From Brevipalpus yothersi (lineage: Eukaryota; Arthropoda; Arachnida; Trombidiformes; Tenuipalpidae): a stretch of DNA of 64,000 nt. The stretch lies in NCBI GenBank assembly GCA_003956705.1, contig QZCP01000679.1:1-64000 (forward strand), written 5' to 3'. Both the position numbers and the translations under genes were made by a program. Shown here piece by piece: positions 14,393 to 26,368 of the stretch. The notes beneath the pieces are model-generated. The model was not told where the DNA came from, made no database searches, and saw nothing but the letters and a program-made list of their open reading frames with translations. How positions within the stretch are numbered: the first letter of the stretch is position 1; each line of letters starts with the position of its first letter.

Positions 14393-15698
14393 AGCTATAC
14401 TTTTACTAATCTCATCAAGATATTTCTCCTTCATTCGATTAATGATATTTCTATCCTATGAATATGAGTCACTGAGAGTGAAGCAAATTGGAACAATTAA
14501 TACTACTATCGGTTGGTCAAGCTGATTTCTTTCTGTGCCTCCATACACACAATTGAGCCCCAAAATCGTGACCACTAAGACTGAAGGATCGATAATATAA
14601 CTAATCGGTGTGGAAATAAAATGATTAGATCCACTATTATACCAGTATAGCGTAAGTTTCTCACAATGATCAAGCTCAAAATGAAATATAGCTGTTCACT
14701 CTCTAATATTATTCTGTCATCGATGAAAGTAAGAACAATGATCATGGACACTATTGAATTATCAAGCGTACAGAACGCCGTTGGTGGGCCTCAGATATTA
14801 TGGTTAATATTGGCACATGAATCGATTTAATTGTGCTTCCAAAGGCGTTTCTTCCTTATTCCATCTCTTTCTCTCCCAGTATGGATCGATGACCATAATC
14901 ACAACCGCGACTTTCATCATAGACACCACAAGAGTGGAACTTTATATATATATCTGATGATTTTTTGAGCTTCCATGGAGCAAGAATGACTTTTTTCCCC
15001 CTTTTTTTCTATTTCTCATCAGAATAAGCTTTATGTTCCATGCTTTCTCATATCTTTTTCTCTTTCTCTCTCTTTCCATCATCCTGTTTCCATTTTCTTT
15101 TATATACACCTTCATTTTGGGCTGTATAGTTTTTGTTCTGATTCGCCTGCGTAGCTGATCAGTTTCCTTTATCCGCCTAGTAATACGTCTGTATTCCATG
15201 AATAACATTGATATCCCATCTAGGTTGAGTATAACTTTTACCCCTGAGAGATTCTTCGATTATATCAGTAACATGCACACACACACTCACATTAATATCA
15301 TTCAGTCAGTCTGGTAGAAGCTTTGATGTGAACCTTTCTCAATATGGAATAATAGAGACTAATTGAGATAGCATTTTATTACTCCACCAGAATACATCGA
15401 AATATAAACATATAAATTTATATGTATATATCTCACTATATTATTAAATATTTAGCTCCATATTATTTTTCATGCCCAGACAGTAAGGCAGGCAAGCAGA
15501 ATTTCTCATTTTTCAATCAATTTTCTCTCTCTTCCGAAATAGAAATAGAAATAGTATTAGAATTATTTTGTGTGAACACGGACAATGTTTTCCTCCAAAC
15601 AAGATTAAACCAGTGCAAACGTATTGTAGCAAGAGTCAAATGCAATATTCCAAGCTACATACATTCACACAGAAAGAGAGAGAAACGAAGAAGAAGAA

Positions 15699-15729
<31 letters not shown>

Positions 15730-18700
15730 TATGGTAGAAGAAGGACATTCCAATCGATACGAATTCACTCTCTTCATTCTGGTTCCTCTTTCACCATGTA
15801 CTTCTCTCTTACTCTCTTACTCTTTCTCTTTCTCTCTTTCTTTCTGGTATCCTGAGAGCCTGAGCCCAACGAGATGTGCCCTTTATTCTTCCATCACACA
15901 CAAGACTTGTCCTTTTCGCGAACTGAGCTTCTGTATGCCAGTCATAAATTCACATGGGAACCAGAATCGTCATTAGATTCCTTATTTATCACTTCTCATG
16001 TCCAACACTTTCATTCCCCTTTTCCTCTAATATATTGTATTCTGGGAAAAAGAATCTTTGCTTCTCTCCCACACTTTATTCCATTTCTCTCTCTCTCTCT
16101 CTTTTCCTTTCTTTCTCTCAGTTTCACATTTCATTACTTGTCTCAACTGAAGCATGATTATCCTATCCTCTATTTCATGCTAATGATTCATAGATTCAAC
16201 TATTCTTGGATGTAATACTTGTTTTCCTCTCAAATCTGGTGAAAATTGACTCCATGATTAGGGTTCTTCTGGGCTTCTCTTTTTCTTCGGTTCTTTCTAT
16301 TTCACTCTCATTTACTTTCTCTTTCCCTTGATTCATCTTCACAAAGTGATCCTCAAATGCAAGCATGATAAACAAAAGCTCTCGATTCTCTAATCCTTTT
16401 GCTTACTATTTTCCTTATACTTTCTCATTTTCCCACCGAGAAACATTGAGCTGGTAATTTAATGGGGGGTTACTTCAAATTGAAAAGCAATATTCTATTG
16501 GGAATAAAGAAATGAGGAGCAAATCTGTTTCAAGAAAGCTTAAATGTGGGAACCAAGGCACGAGTGGAGAAAAAGAAAGCATTTATCGTGGCTACTGATG
16601 ATATTCTTGGTAAAGAAAAAAGAGAATTCCAATGAGAGCGAATGAAAAAAAAGTGAAGGGACAAAAAAGAATCTCGATTGATGCTCAGTCTAGGCAGTTT
16701 CTTCCTGACTTTCTCTTTTTTTTCTGTATTCCATCGAAAAAGGCTGATGAAAAAAAGCACAGAAGCAAATGATGCTACTAGAAAAACCCAATCACGACTG
16801 TTGGAATAAGAAAAATCTTGCCCAATAAAGGTGAGAATATTCCACACTAGCTTCATACCACAGTTTACTAGGAGCAAAATCTGTGGGAACTGAAAGAATC
16901 ATGAGCTAATCATCATTCAACTGAGACTACGTCTACTGATTGTGCCAGACTCATTTATTAATTTTTTCCATTAATTTAATCTCCCTTCAAAGAAGTAACC
17001 CCAGACTTTTCTTCACTGGCCAACATTCCCATTGACACATGCACACACACTCTGATTACTATTACCACTACGACTGCTACTACCTTCATTGAATCATCCA
17101 TACACATTGACCATACACACACACACACACACATACACATACTATCACCATGTGTCCATCACGCGAAATGTGTTCTATAATTTACCAACTTTTATACCAC
17201 TGATAATACTAATACTAATCACGCAGAGTGCAATAATTCACGAAATTCATAGCTGTAAATCTATTGCTCGTCACCAAGGTGCGATTTGTTGGTTGAGCGG
17301 ACAAACAAACATATATTACGAATATATATGTATATATATCAGGACCATATTATGTGTTAAAGTATGACATTTAAACTCTTGAGTTATTCGCTCTCCTGGT
17401 CGCTTTATTGGTGAGAGGGAACATTTGAGGTTCAATTATCAAATCTTTTTTGAGAGGAGAGCATATATATAAAGTGAAAGTAGGTGTATATAAATATACT
17501 GTGGGTAAAGTTCATGTGAATTGATTATCTCGGAAAACCTACTGTATAAATATATATCTATATATCGATCAGGTGGATGTGGTGTGTGTGTGTATGTGTA
17601 TATGTTTGTATGTGTAGTGGCCAAAATGAAATGCTAGTGAAGCCATCGAAGACTAGCCCTCTAGAAAAGAAAATAATAGTTGATCCATACTGATTAATCT
17701 GTTCCCATGTTCGATTCACTTCACAATAGTCATCGAGTTGAATGACAGAGAGAAAGAGAGAAAGAGTAGAAATTGTGGATATAGAATGTCCTTTCACTGG
17801 TAGATATCGATGGAATTCGAGTCAACAATATATTTGTACCATGGAATCACAAAAATGAGGGAGAAAAGGCAAAAAAATTTTTTGTAAATCAAAAAATGAA
17901 CTAAAGCATCGAATGATAGTGTGTGTGTGGGGGGAGTTTGATCGAAAGTATGGTACATACACAAATATACATGTATAAATATAATATGCCTAAAGGTGAA
18001 GCAATGAATAAGACATTTTCCATCTTCTGATTACCATTTCCCGAGGGCTTTCTTCAATGATAGTAAATAGTGATGGATCAAATCATAAAAAAGCTATCAT
18101 GAGTTGTAAGTTGAAAGGTAAAGTTCAAAGGTAGTTGGAGTTGTTTCCATTTGTATTTTCTTTTCACATTAATCGATTCGACAACAATATTTTTCAAGCA
18201 TGTGAATTTTTTTCTTCCCTCTTCCGATGCATCATGAATATCTCGTTTTCTCTCTTGTCCCATTCTTTTTCTTTTTTCCGACTACCGGTATCTTCAAAAA
18301 AGATGAAATGTGTAAATTCATGATTGATGAGAAATGCAAAATCTGAATTTGGATCCAATTTTCATACATGAGCACACACACATTCATTTCCGATGGAAAA
18401 ATAATTTCCATCAAACCAGTGGAAAAATTCGTTCACTCAACTTCGAATTTGATGAAACAAGAATAATTTTCTGCTGAATTTCCAGGTTCTACATGGAGGA
18501 AGTAATCTATTGACTGAAAGTTCATAGGGTTCCAGTCTCGAAATTATGTGTTCAAAGCCCAAAGAGCATTCCAGCTCTCCTCTCAATTCATGACCAACTA
18601 GCAAAGTGAGACCAGTCATAAAGGTGCATGAGAAAAAGAGGAAAGGAAATTCGATGAACTGTTCATATTATATACACTAGGTGAATAATTGCACCCATCA

Positions 18701-19088
18701 TGTGGGGGGGGGGGAAAGAGAGTAACTCAGGAACCGGAAAAATAAGTGGTAAGTGGGCATCGAGAGTAAGCAAAATAACTTTGCGTGCATACAAGATCGA
18801 AAAAAGAAGCTTGTCAATATTGTATATAATAGATATATATTCAGAGGAATAGTATATGCATGTGAATGAAAGTGATAGTGTTCGATAAAAATAGTGCCTT
18901 GATCAAATGATGATGAGAGTACCTCGAACTGGCTGATGGATTCTGAGTACAACGAGTAAGTATTCCTTGTAATATGAACACAATGTCAATGGAACAAACA
19001 TAGATCACATGCTCAATGGTAGGCAATAGTTTTAGAATTGCATTACTTAATTTATCTGAATTAAGGTAGAAAACATGATGATGCTTAC

Positions 19089-19119
19089 CTGAGCCTGCAT
19101 CTCCAATGATGGAAGGCAT
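19089..19119 (-). CDS. Possible upstream first coding exon of kcc
   Basis: On the minus strand an ATG at 19119 opens ten codons (MPSIIGDAGS) plus one base, followed directly by a consensus donor (CAG|GTAAGC). Phase 1 at this donor fits two acceptor AGs in the first long kcc exon: exon start 10328 (after ACATAG) or 10070 (after CAACAG). The second would remove the hydrophobic and His-rich leader and give a conventional hydrophilic SLC12 N-terminus. This rests only on splice-site shape, phase and strand; a chance match is quite possible and no family conservation is known for so short a peptide. Confidence 0.22.
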
Positions 19120-20288
19120 TTTCGAATAATGAATTAATTTGACTTTTTATTCGTCTTTCGGTTTGAATGACAAATAGTTTTGACTAGAAACTGGATTCCT
19201 TTTGCTCAGGTTGTTGCCAAAATTGTAGTAGTCACACTATCGTTAAGGATGATCTAGTTACCTACTAAAATTTTCTGATGGTGAACCAATTAAGGTGCTA
19301 ATAAATTCAATTTAGTTTGCTGGATTGAGCGATTAGGGTACACAAAATGACACTCCAATAGATGACTGTAGGAGCTTGATGATGATTATGGTCATGATGG
19401 TGAGCATCTTGAACTTATGGAGTCGAGATTGTCGAAAAACAGTTTCAAACAAGAGAACATTTAGAGTGTATCTGATGTCGATGTGTGTGTGTGAGTGTAT
19501 GGTGAAAGAGAGTGAGAGAGAAGATAGACACAATCGAGGGGTTGATGATGGAGATAATAAAGAACGATTAACCAGTAAACGAGAGATCTTCTGAAGAGTC
19601 GATGCACGATTATCAGTGGACAAAATGCATGTGGTGTGGTGTGGTCTATGGGATTTGTTTTTCACTTTTTTTCCAAAATTGCACTATTTATCTCACTATT
19701 ATTAACTTGCAGCTCCAGGAAGGATGCGCTTATAAGTAGCTAACGGTAAATATAACGGTATGAGCATTATGTGAGGTGCTTTGTTTTCCATAACGGTGGA
19801 AGGGTAAAGGACGTTGATGTGTGAGAGAAATAGAAAGGGAGAGAGAGATAGAAAGATAGAAGGAGAGAAAAGATTGCAGAAACAGAAAGTAGTGAATATT
19901 TATAACTTGAAACAAGTGTGTTGATACTCGAATGGAGAACGATCGGCAGTGGGCAAGTGAGTGTCGGAGTGATCGAAAGTCTACGACAAAGAGAGAGAGA
20001 GAGACAGAAAGAAAGAAAAAGATGACCACTAGAATTGGTGTGACTAGATGGCACAGACTCTGAATGGAAGAGGAATTCAAAAGATGAGGATAGAGAGAGA
20101 GGGCAAAATAAAAAAAATGAATCTCAAGATGAGATAACCTTCAGTGAAGATTCGGAATGAGTGTTGCAGAAAAACGAAAGAGATGGAAGAGAGAGAAAGA
20201 GAGTCTCATGAAATAAGCAGGGTAGAGAGCAAAATCGAATGAACCAGAGGGAGAGAGAGTTACAGAGAGAGTAAAAAGTTTGAACAAG

Positions 20289-20293
<5 letters not shown>

Positions 20294-20327
<34 letters not shown>
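20294..20327. repeat. (GA)17 microsatellite
   Basis: GA run of about 34 bp in a wider purine-rich tract (about 19,800-20,330). Confidence 0.93.
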
Positions 20328-20330
<3 letters not shown>

Positions 20331-21780
20331 TTCGATCCGCGATGTACTGAATGCGTTCACGCATTGGGCTCCAGATCCTAGATCCTAGACCATGCCTTTT
20401 CTGATTCTTTGCCCGATCATGTTCAGAAAAGAGAAGTGGATCGAATCATCGAGTTTGACGGTGTTAAGATACGAGGAGCTTCTTTTTGTTCATTTCCACT
20501 TGATCGAATATATTTTGTTTCTTTTACCCTGTCTACTTACTAAGCCTGCTTACATGTATAAATACATACATATATATATTTCGATTCATATGGATAACGG
20601 GAATATAATGATATGGATTCATTAGTGAATCTTTGGCATAGTAAACTATACCATATATGTCTATGCAATGTTTAAATCAAATGAAATATACATATTTATA
20701 TTGCCTTTATCGATTGTTTTCTGGGAAAATAACATGAGGCATATTCTTGAGCAAATCACATTGTTATCAGTGATAGATCTAGGAATACAAGATCTTCAAT
20801 ATACACCGTTCACTGAAGGGAAAAAAAGTAATAGAAAAACTCACATCTCTTATTTATCTAGCAGGAGAAAGAGAGAGAGAACGAAAGAAAACTATCTCTT
20901 ATTTCTATTCCCAGAGACTTGAGGAGCTAAGCTAAATAGAAGGGAAGAAAAAAATAATCGATCAAATCAATTGAGTTATCATTATCAGCATCAGAATTTC
21001 TTATGAATCAAAATTAATGAGCAATCTTTAATCAACTTTCATCACTTAAATCGAATATCTCACAATGTTGACAGGATGCTCAGTAATACTAGCCGCAATA
21101 GTGTTCGAATACCATTCCTCAAGATGTATCAAGATGAGCCAATCATCAAAATAAAGAAATCAATGTCAATATCATCGAATAATATCATGATCACACAATC
21201 ACCATATATTCTGCGAATACCTCCGAACTTAGAACTTTTCATCTCACTTTCGAATAAACCGTTATAAATGTTCAAATTTGGCGGGTTTCTATTGTGTATG
21301 TGAAAAAATGTTTTGTTTAGCTTTTTTTCTGTCTCTTCTTCGAGAGACTTTAAAGACGTTTGTTTGTATGTTATTGGCATTAAAAAGTTCTTCTACGTTT
21401 ATATATATACATCATTATTGAACGCTTTTTTTTCTCTGTTAATTAATTGTAATAATTATGATCGCTTATTGTGATATTCATTTGGTTGAATATTTTTTTT
21501 CGCCGATATGCTTTCACTTGTGATTGAAGGGAGAACAGATACACTTGGGAGGTTAAAATTTTGAAGAAGTACAACATCATTTCTTTAAGTGCTCATGAGT
21601 GGTGATCGATGTTGATTGTGTGTGTTTACTAATCTTCATCTTCTTGATTGATTAATTTTGTTGATTATTTTTCGTGGTCAAATCACATCATATTGCTGCT
21701 CAAAGGTTTGTGGTTATGATGGTATTGATTTTGTGACATTCTGACTAACTTGAGGATACAAATTTTGTACGTTTTTTCAG

Positions 21781-24265
21781 ATGTCTCTGAGACCGACTGA
21801 GGTTGATTTTGAACAAGAATGGAATAAATTGAAACGTACTGTTGAATCTGTTATATGTCTTCATCAAGTGGCCAAAAAAGAGTGGACTGATCGTTTTTCC
21901 GATGTCTATAGACTGTGTACAGCAAGACCTCAACCATATCCAGATTTATTGTATGAAGAGACTCGTAAATTTCTCAAAGATCATGTTGAACGTTTATACA
22001 CAAAATTATATGAACGATGCTGTTGGGAAGGTGGAGATCTACTGGAATTGTATTATAAAGAATGGCAAGTGTATCGAGATGGTATATCTCATATGGACAA
22101 AATATATTGGTACCTTAATAGTCAACATTTGAAGAAAGCTAAGCTGTCTGATGCCGATATAACTTACGCTCATCCTGATGCTACTGAATTGAAACTTGAG
22201 ATTGGTGAATCTGGTTTACTATTCTGGCGCAAGTATATGATTGAACCTCTTGGTCAACGCTTAGTTTATCTTATCTTGGAATATATTGAAAAGTAAGTGA
22301 ATTTCATACCAGTTCTGGAGAAAATTTTTCTAAACGTTGTAAATTCAATTATTTGCTTTGAAAAATTTAGAGATCGGCTTGGAAACTCTTTCAATGAGAA
22401 CATGGTTAGATCTGTGATTGATTCATTTGTGGTGGTTGAATCATACAAAAAGAAGGAAGAACTCGAATTCTATGAGACTTTATTTGAAAAACCATTTCTG
22501 GAAGCAACTCGTCAGTATTATTCAAGAGAGGCAGAAAATTTAATTGCTAACAATGACTGCTCACAATATATGGAGAAAGTTTTGAAAAGACTTGACTCTG
22601 AAGCGTTACGATGTCGAAAATATCTACACTCATCATCATATCTGAAAGTGAAAAACGTATGTGAAGATGAGATGGTTTCCCATCATCTCGAATTCCTAAC
22701 TGCAGAATGTCATAAAATGGTGGCTAGTGAAAATCGCAAAGATCTTAACAATCTCTATAAACTTCTAAGGCCTGTGGGACAAGGCATTCAACATCTTGTT
22801 GGGGAGGTCGAAAAGCATTTCGTTGATATCGGTCATGATGCAATAAGTAATTTGCCGGAAGAGAATATGGCTAATAGTTTCGTTGAAAATCTACTTGACG
22901 CACATCGAAAACAACGTGAATTAGTAGAGAAAGTGTTCAACATGGACCAACAATTCCTTCATGCCGTTGATAAGGCCAGTTCCTGTGTGATCAATCGTCG
23001 CTTCAAACCCAAGTCAAAAGTGCCTTGCTGTTCAGCTGAACTGTTAGCCAAATATTGTGATAATTTATTGAAAAAATCTGCTCGAAGTGTGAGCGAAAGT
23101 GATATCGAAGAGAAACTCACTCAATCGATCACTATATTCCGGTATATAGAAGATAAAGACGTTTTTTCCAAATTTTATGCCAAAATGTTAGCTAAAAGAC
23201 TTATCCACTGCCTATGGATTTCTCTTGAGCTTGAAGAATCTATGGTCAATAGATTAAAACAAGCTTGTGGCCACGAATTCACCTCTAAATTCCATCGGAT
23301 GCTCACAGATATCACAGTGTCTCAAGATTTGAACAAAAATTTCAGAGAATGGTGTGAAAAAGAAAAACGTGAAATAGGAAATTTCAACTTCAATATTTTC
23401 ATCCTACAAGCTGGTGCTTGGCCCATAGGATCTACTGCATTATCGCCTTTCTCTATTCCTCAAGTTTTGGAACGTCCTTGCAGTTATTTTGAAGCTTTCT
23501 ATCGTGATGCCTTCCAAGGTAGAAACTTGACCTTCCTTCATCATCTGGGCACATGTGAAATCAGAATTGGTTATACCACTCGTCCTTATATTGCTTCAAT
23601 GAGTACATACTTCATGGCTATTTTCCTTCTCTTTGAAGATACCGATAAATTAACTTTCAAAGAAATTCAAACAAATACCTCTCTTCCTGATGAATTATTA
23701 GTCAAACACTTGAGCTTTTTAGTAGATTTTCAAATGCTCCACGTAGGCCCTGAATCACCAAATCAAACAGACTCTCAAAACTCTTCCTTGTCAACGGGCT
23801 CTGACCCTGCCTCAACGAAATCTGCATCCGGTTCTTCAACAGCTCGTACAATTTTACCAGATTCAGTGTTCTCTCTGAATCATGAATTCTCTCACAAGAG
23901 AACTCGAATCAAAATTCTCACTGTTCCCCAGAAAGAAGTTAGTCATGTAAGTATTTAAATTATTTCCCTATATTAAGAACAAATCATGATGATTTCTTCC
24001 TCTTTCTTTGTAGCAACAAGAAGTCGAACGAACTCATGCATCAATCGAAGAGGATAGAAAATTATTCCTTCAAGCTTCAATTGTTCGGATTATGAAAGCT
24101 CGTAAACAGATGAAACACAATATTCTGGTCCAAGAGGTTATTGAACAAGCTCGTAGTCGCTTCACTCCCAGTGTACCCATGGTCAAGAAATGTATTGAAG
24201 CTCTCATAGAAAAACAGTATATTGAGCGAGCTACTGCTGCTGATGAGTACAGTTATGTGGCATGA
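21781..24265 (+). CDS. Cul2: Cullin-2, scaffold of CRL2 ubiquitin ligase
   Basis: Scaffold of Elongin B/C-VHL-box E3 ligases; the N-terminus binds Elongin C and the substrate receptor, the C-terminus binds Rbx1. Exons 21781-22292, 22371-23946, 24014-24265 give 779 aa (human CUL2 is 745). It starts MSLRPTEVDFEQEWNKL, the cullin-2 type of N-terminus. Other matches are CSQYMEKVLKRL, CRKYLHSSSYLKV, ELLAKYCDNLLKKS, KDVFSKFYAKMLAKRLIH and ILQAGAWP. The winged-helix B end has IVRIMKARK, with the expected Nedd8 acceptor at Lys724, and finishes in DEYSYVA as in other cullin-2 proteins. An insert of about 35-40 Ser/Thr-rich residues precedes the SLNHEFSHKRTRIKI segment and explains most of the extra length. 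The ATG lies directly after a TTTTTTCAG acceptor, so the 5' leader must be spliced. Introns are 78 and 67 bp. Confidence 0.96.
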
Positions 24266-24502
24266 TTTGTTGAATGGTCTCGAGTTTTGCTCCCAGTCAC
24301 AAAAAAAGCTCATTTTTGAGTCATCTACCATTAAGTCTAAATATTGTTGGTATGGTTACTTGATCAAGAGCGAACGATGACATTTGTACGATAAATTGTA
24401 ATTTTCTAGGGATTTTAATTCTCTATCCATCATATCGAGACTCATCCATCAAACTGAACAACATAAAAACAGAGAGTCATCTAACTTCAAGAATCATGTT
24501 CA

Positions 24503-24508
24503 AATAAA
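24503..24508 (+). terminator. Poly(A) signal, Cul2
   Basis: AATAAA about 240 bp after the Cul2 stop and well before the next gene; the most likely cleavage signal. Confidence 0.5.
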
Positions 24509-25103
24509 AATCAATTGATCAAAGAAAAAATATTTCACCTCGCTTGAACGAGAATCTATTTAGGCTTCCAGTTCATAAGAGGGCTTGGAACTGAGAGACG
24601 TTTGATCGACTGGAAATATTTCTCATAATATTCCAAGCGATTAATTTTTCACTTTAGCTCATGATCGTCTCTTTCGATCAGATTATCTCTCAAGACTAGA
24701 CTTTGAAGAGCTCCAATCAAGGAGAGGAGAGAAGCTTCCCAAGCTCAAGTCTAACGGTTAACTTCATGATAGATCGATTTGAATCGCGAGAAGATAGGAG
24801 TTTCTATTATTTTAACTCTCCATGGTCGTATATTCGTTAAGAGGGAGAAGAACTGATGAATTTTCTGACTCTCCCCTTGCTCCTGGGATCTTCTTTTTGC
24901 AGACGAAGAAAAGTTTTTCGACCAATAATTTATGAGCGTGATGTCTGTAATCCATGGATAGGCAAATGCATATCTAACAGACATCTCACTGCAATAAAAG
25001 CCACATATTGAAATGGTGTATTAGAAGGAGTTATCGAGAGTTAATTGCATTCGAAGAGTTTCAATTGAAACTCTAACCAAAAAATCTCTCTTGTCCATAC
25101 ACA
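24509..25103. other. Intergenic, Cul2 to serine protease
   Basis: About 600 bp of ordinary AT-rich sequence that should include the protease promoter. No repeat or coding signal stands out. Confidence 0.6.
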
Positions 25104-26321
25104 ATGAGCATTTTACTCCGTTCTCTTCTTGTTCTGACCTGGATCTTCACTTCACAGAGTGAAGATTGTGGTAAGTATGAGCTTTGGTGGAAATTCGTCC
25201 ACCTAAAACAGTAATGAAACAAGTGAAAATAGTCTCTCAAATTGAGCCCAATTAATAGAATGATCATAAAACAGATTGTGGCCTCCGTCTGCAAAGTCGT
25301 ATTTTCCATGGTCGTACTGCAAAAGCTCATAAGTATCCATGGATGGCGAATATCTAGTGAGTAAAGAATTGAATGCTGCTCAGCATGTAGCCAAAATGTT
25401 TTCACTCCACAATTTTCAGTGTGGATCCAGAGCCAGAAACATTTTCTGATGAAGAAGATGGAGATATGGATGGTGATGATGAAGATGATTGGTCTGAGCC
25501 ACTGACACGATGTGGAGGAAGTTTATTGGATAACCAACACATTTTAACTGCTGCCCATTGTGTTATAGGACAAGGTGATCTGCCTGTACCTGTGAACACA
25601 ATCTCAGTCTATTTGGGAAGACATGAGAGTCCAAAGGATGGTGAAGCTGGAAGTTATAATGTTTCTCATGTCTTCGCTCATCCATCTTACCACTTTGGTT
25701 CCCTAGCTTACGATATGGCAATACTCAAATTGGACAAACCGGTAACTTTTAGCATTTATATCTCTCCAATATGCATATTGGATGATTCAGTGAGTCTTGA
25801 AGAACTTTCCGATCGATATGCTGTCGCTGGCTGGGGAATAACGGGACCTCAAACAAACGCAGCTGAATATCTACAAGAGACTCACGTAGATTATGTAGAT
25901 CGTATGTTGATATTTTCCTTGTTGCATCAATTTTCAACGATTATAGAAAATGAAATTTTATTGATTTCTGATTTTCCTCTTCTCCTCAGGAGAAGAATGT
26001 AATGAGCTCAGCAAGTTATACATGTCTCAGAAGCTTCATATGTCCATCAACTCGATACCTGATGATCTGCAAGCTGTTAAGAGTACTCATATCTGTGCTC
26101 TCAATCGAAAGACTGGCGCTGATGCCTGTGATGAAGATTCTGGTGGACCGTTAATGTATCAGAATCGTGATAATGGTCGTTGGTATGTGACAGCTGTGGT
26201 TTCTGGCTCTTATGATGTGTGTGGTGTATCACCGTATGTCGTTGGCTTATACACTGATATCAGCAAATTTTACAAGTTGATCAAAGAGAAAGTTCCTGGT
26301 GCTTGTTCTCCAACGGTTTGA
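25104..26321 (+). CDS. Secreted trypsin-like serine protease (S1A) with acidic loop
   Basis: Exons 25104-25170, 25275-25356, 25420-25901, 25990-26321 give 320 aa. Residues 1-19 form a signal peptide, followed by a short Cys-containing propeptide; activation is expected at SR31|IFHG. The triad is complete: His96 in LTAAHC, Asp148 in YDMAILKL, Ser261 in EDSGGPL. Asp255 sits at chymotrypsin position 189, implying cleavage after Lys/Arg. Two oddities: Glu259 occupies position 193, normally the oxyanion-hole Gly, and residues 50-80, in the 37-loop region, carry an insert with about 14 acidic residues in 23. The family is digestive or immune proteases; mites also have S1 paralogues that have lost catalytic residues, but this one keeps its triad. 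Activity and substrate are therefore uncertain. It is a lone gene with no adjacent paralogue. Confidence 0.9.
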
Positions 26322-26362
26322 TCAGCAGCCTGATACCAAATACTAATTCTTTTAAGTAGGGT

Positions 26363-26368
26363 AATAAA
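26363..26368 (+). terminator. Poly(A) signal, serine protease
   Basis: AATAAA 42 bp after the stop codon, followed by further AATAAA-like hexamers within 20 bp. Confidence 0.6.

Larger units (their letters stand above)
10348..21780. other. 11.4-kb intergenic region between kcc and Cul2
   Basis: No gene was recognised. ORFs here are short and mostly made by GA/CT tracts. Simple repeats: CT 12174-12224, GA 12972-13025, CT 13467-13526, CT 14328-14390, GAA about 15686-15720, CA about 17116-17137, a run of 11 G at 18704-18714, and GA 20294-20327. Both genes point away from this region, so it must contain their promoters and 5' untranslated exons. Cul2 needs an upstream untranslated exon because its ATG directly follows a splice acceptor. 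Confidence 0.7.

Noticed and set aside
15422..16215. Overlapping plus-strand ORFs around 15.4-16.2 kb
   Set aside because: They are built from GAA, CT and CTTT tracts in overlapping frames; no splice-supported or recognisable protein.
20668..21267. Two plus-strand ORFs before Cul2
   Set aside because: Considered as upstream coding exons of Cul2, but Cul2 already has the family's N-terminus at 21781 and these have no homology pattern.
25104..26321. Serine protease as a catalytically dead mite paralogue
   Set aside because: His, Asp and Ser of the triad are all present; only the residue 193 change argues for altered activity.
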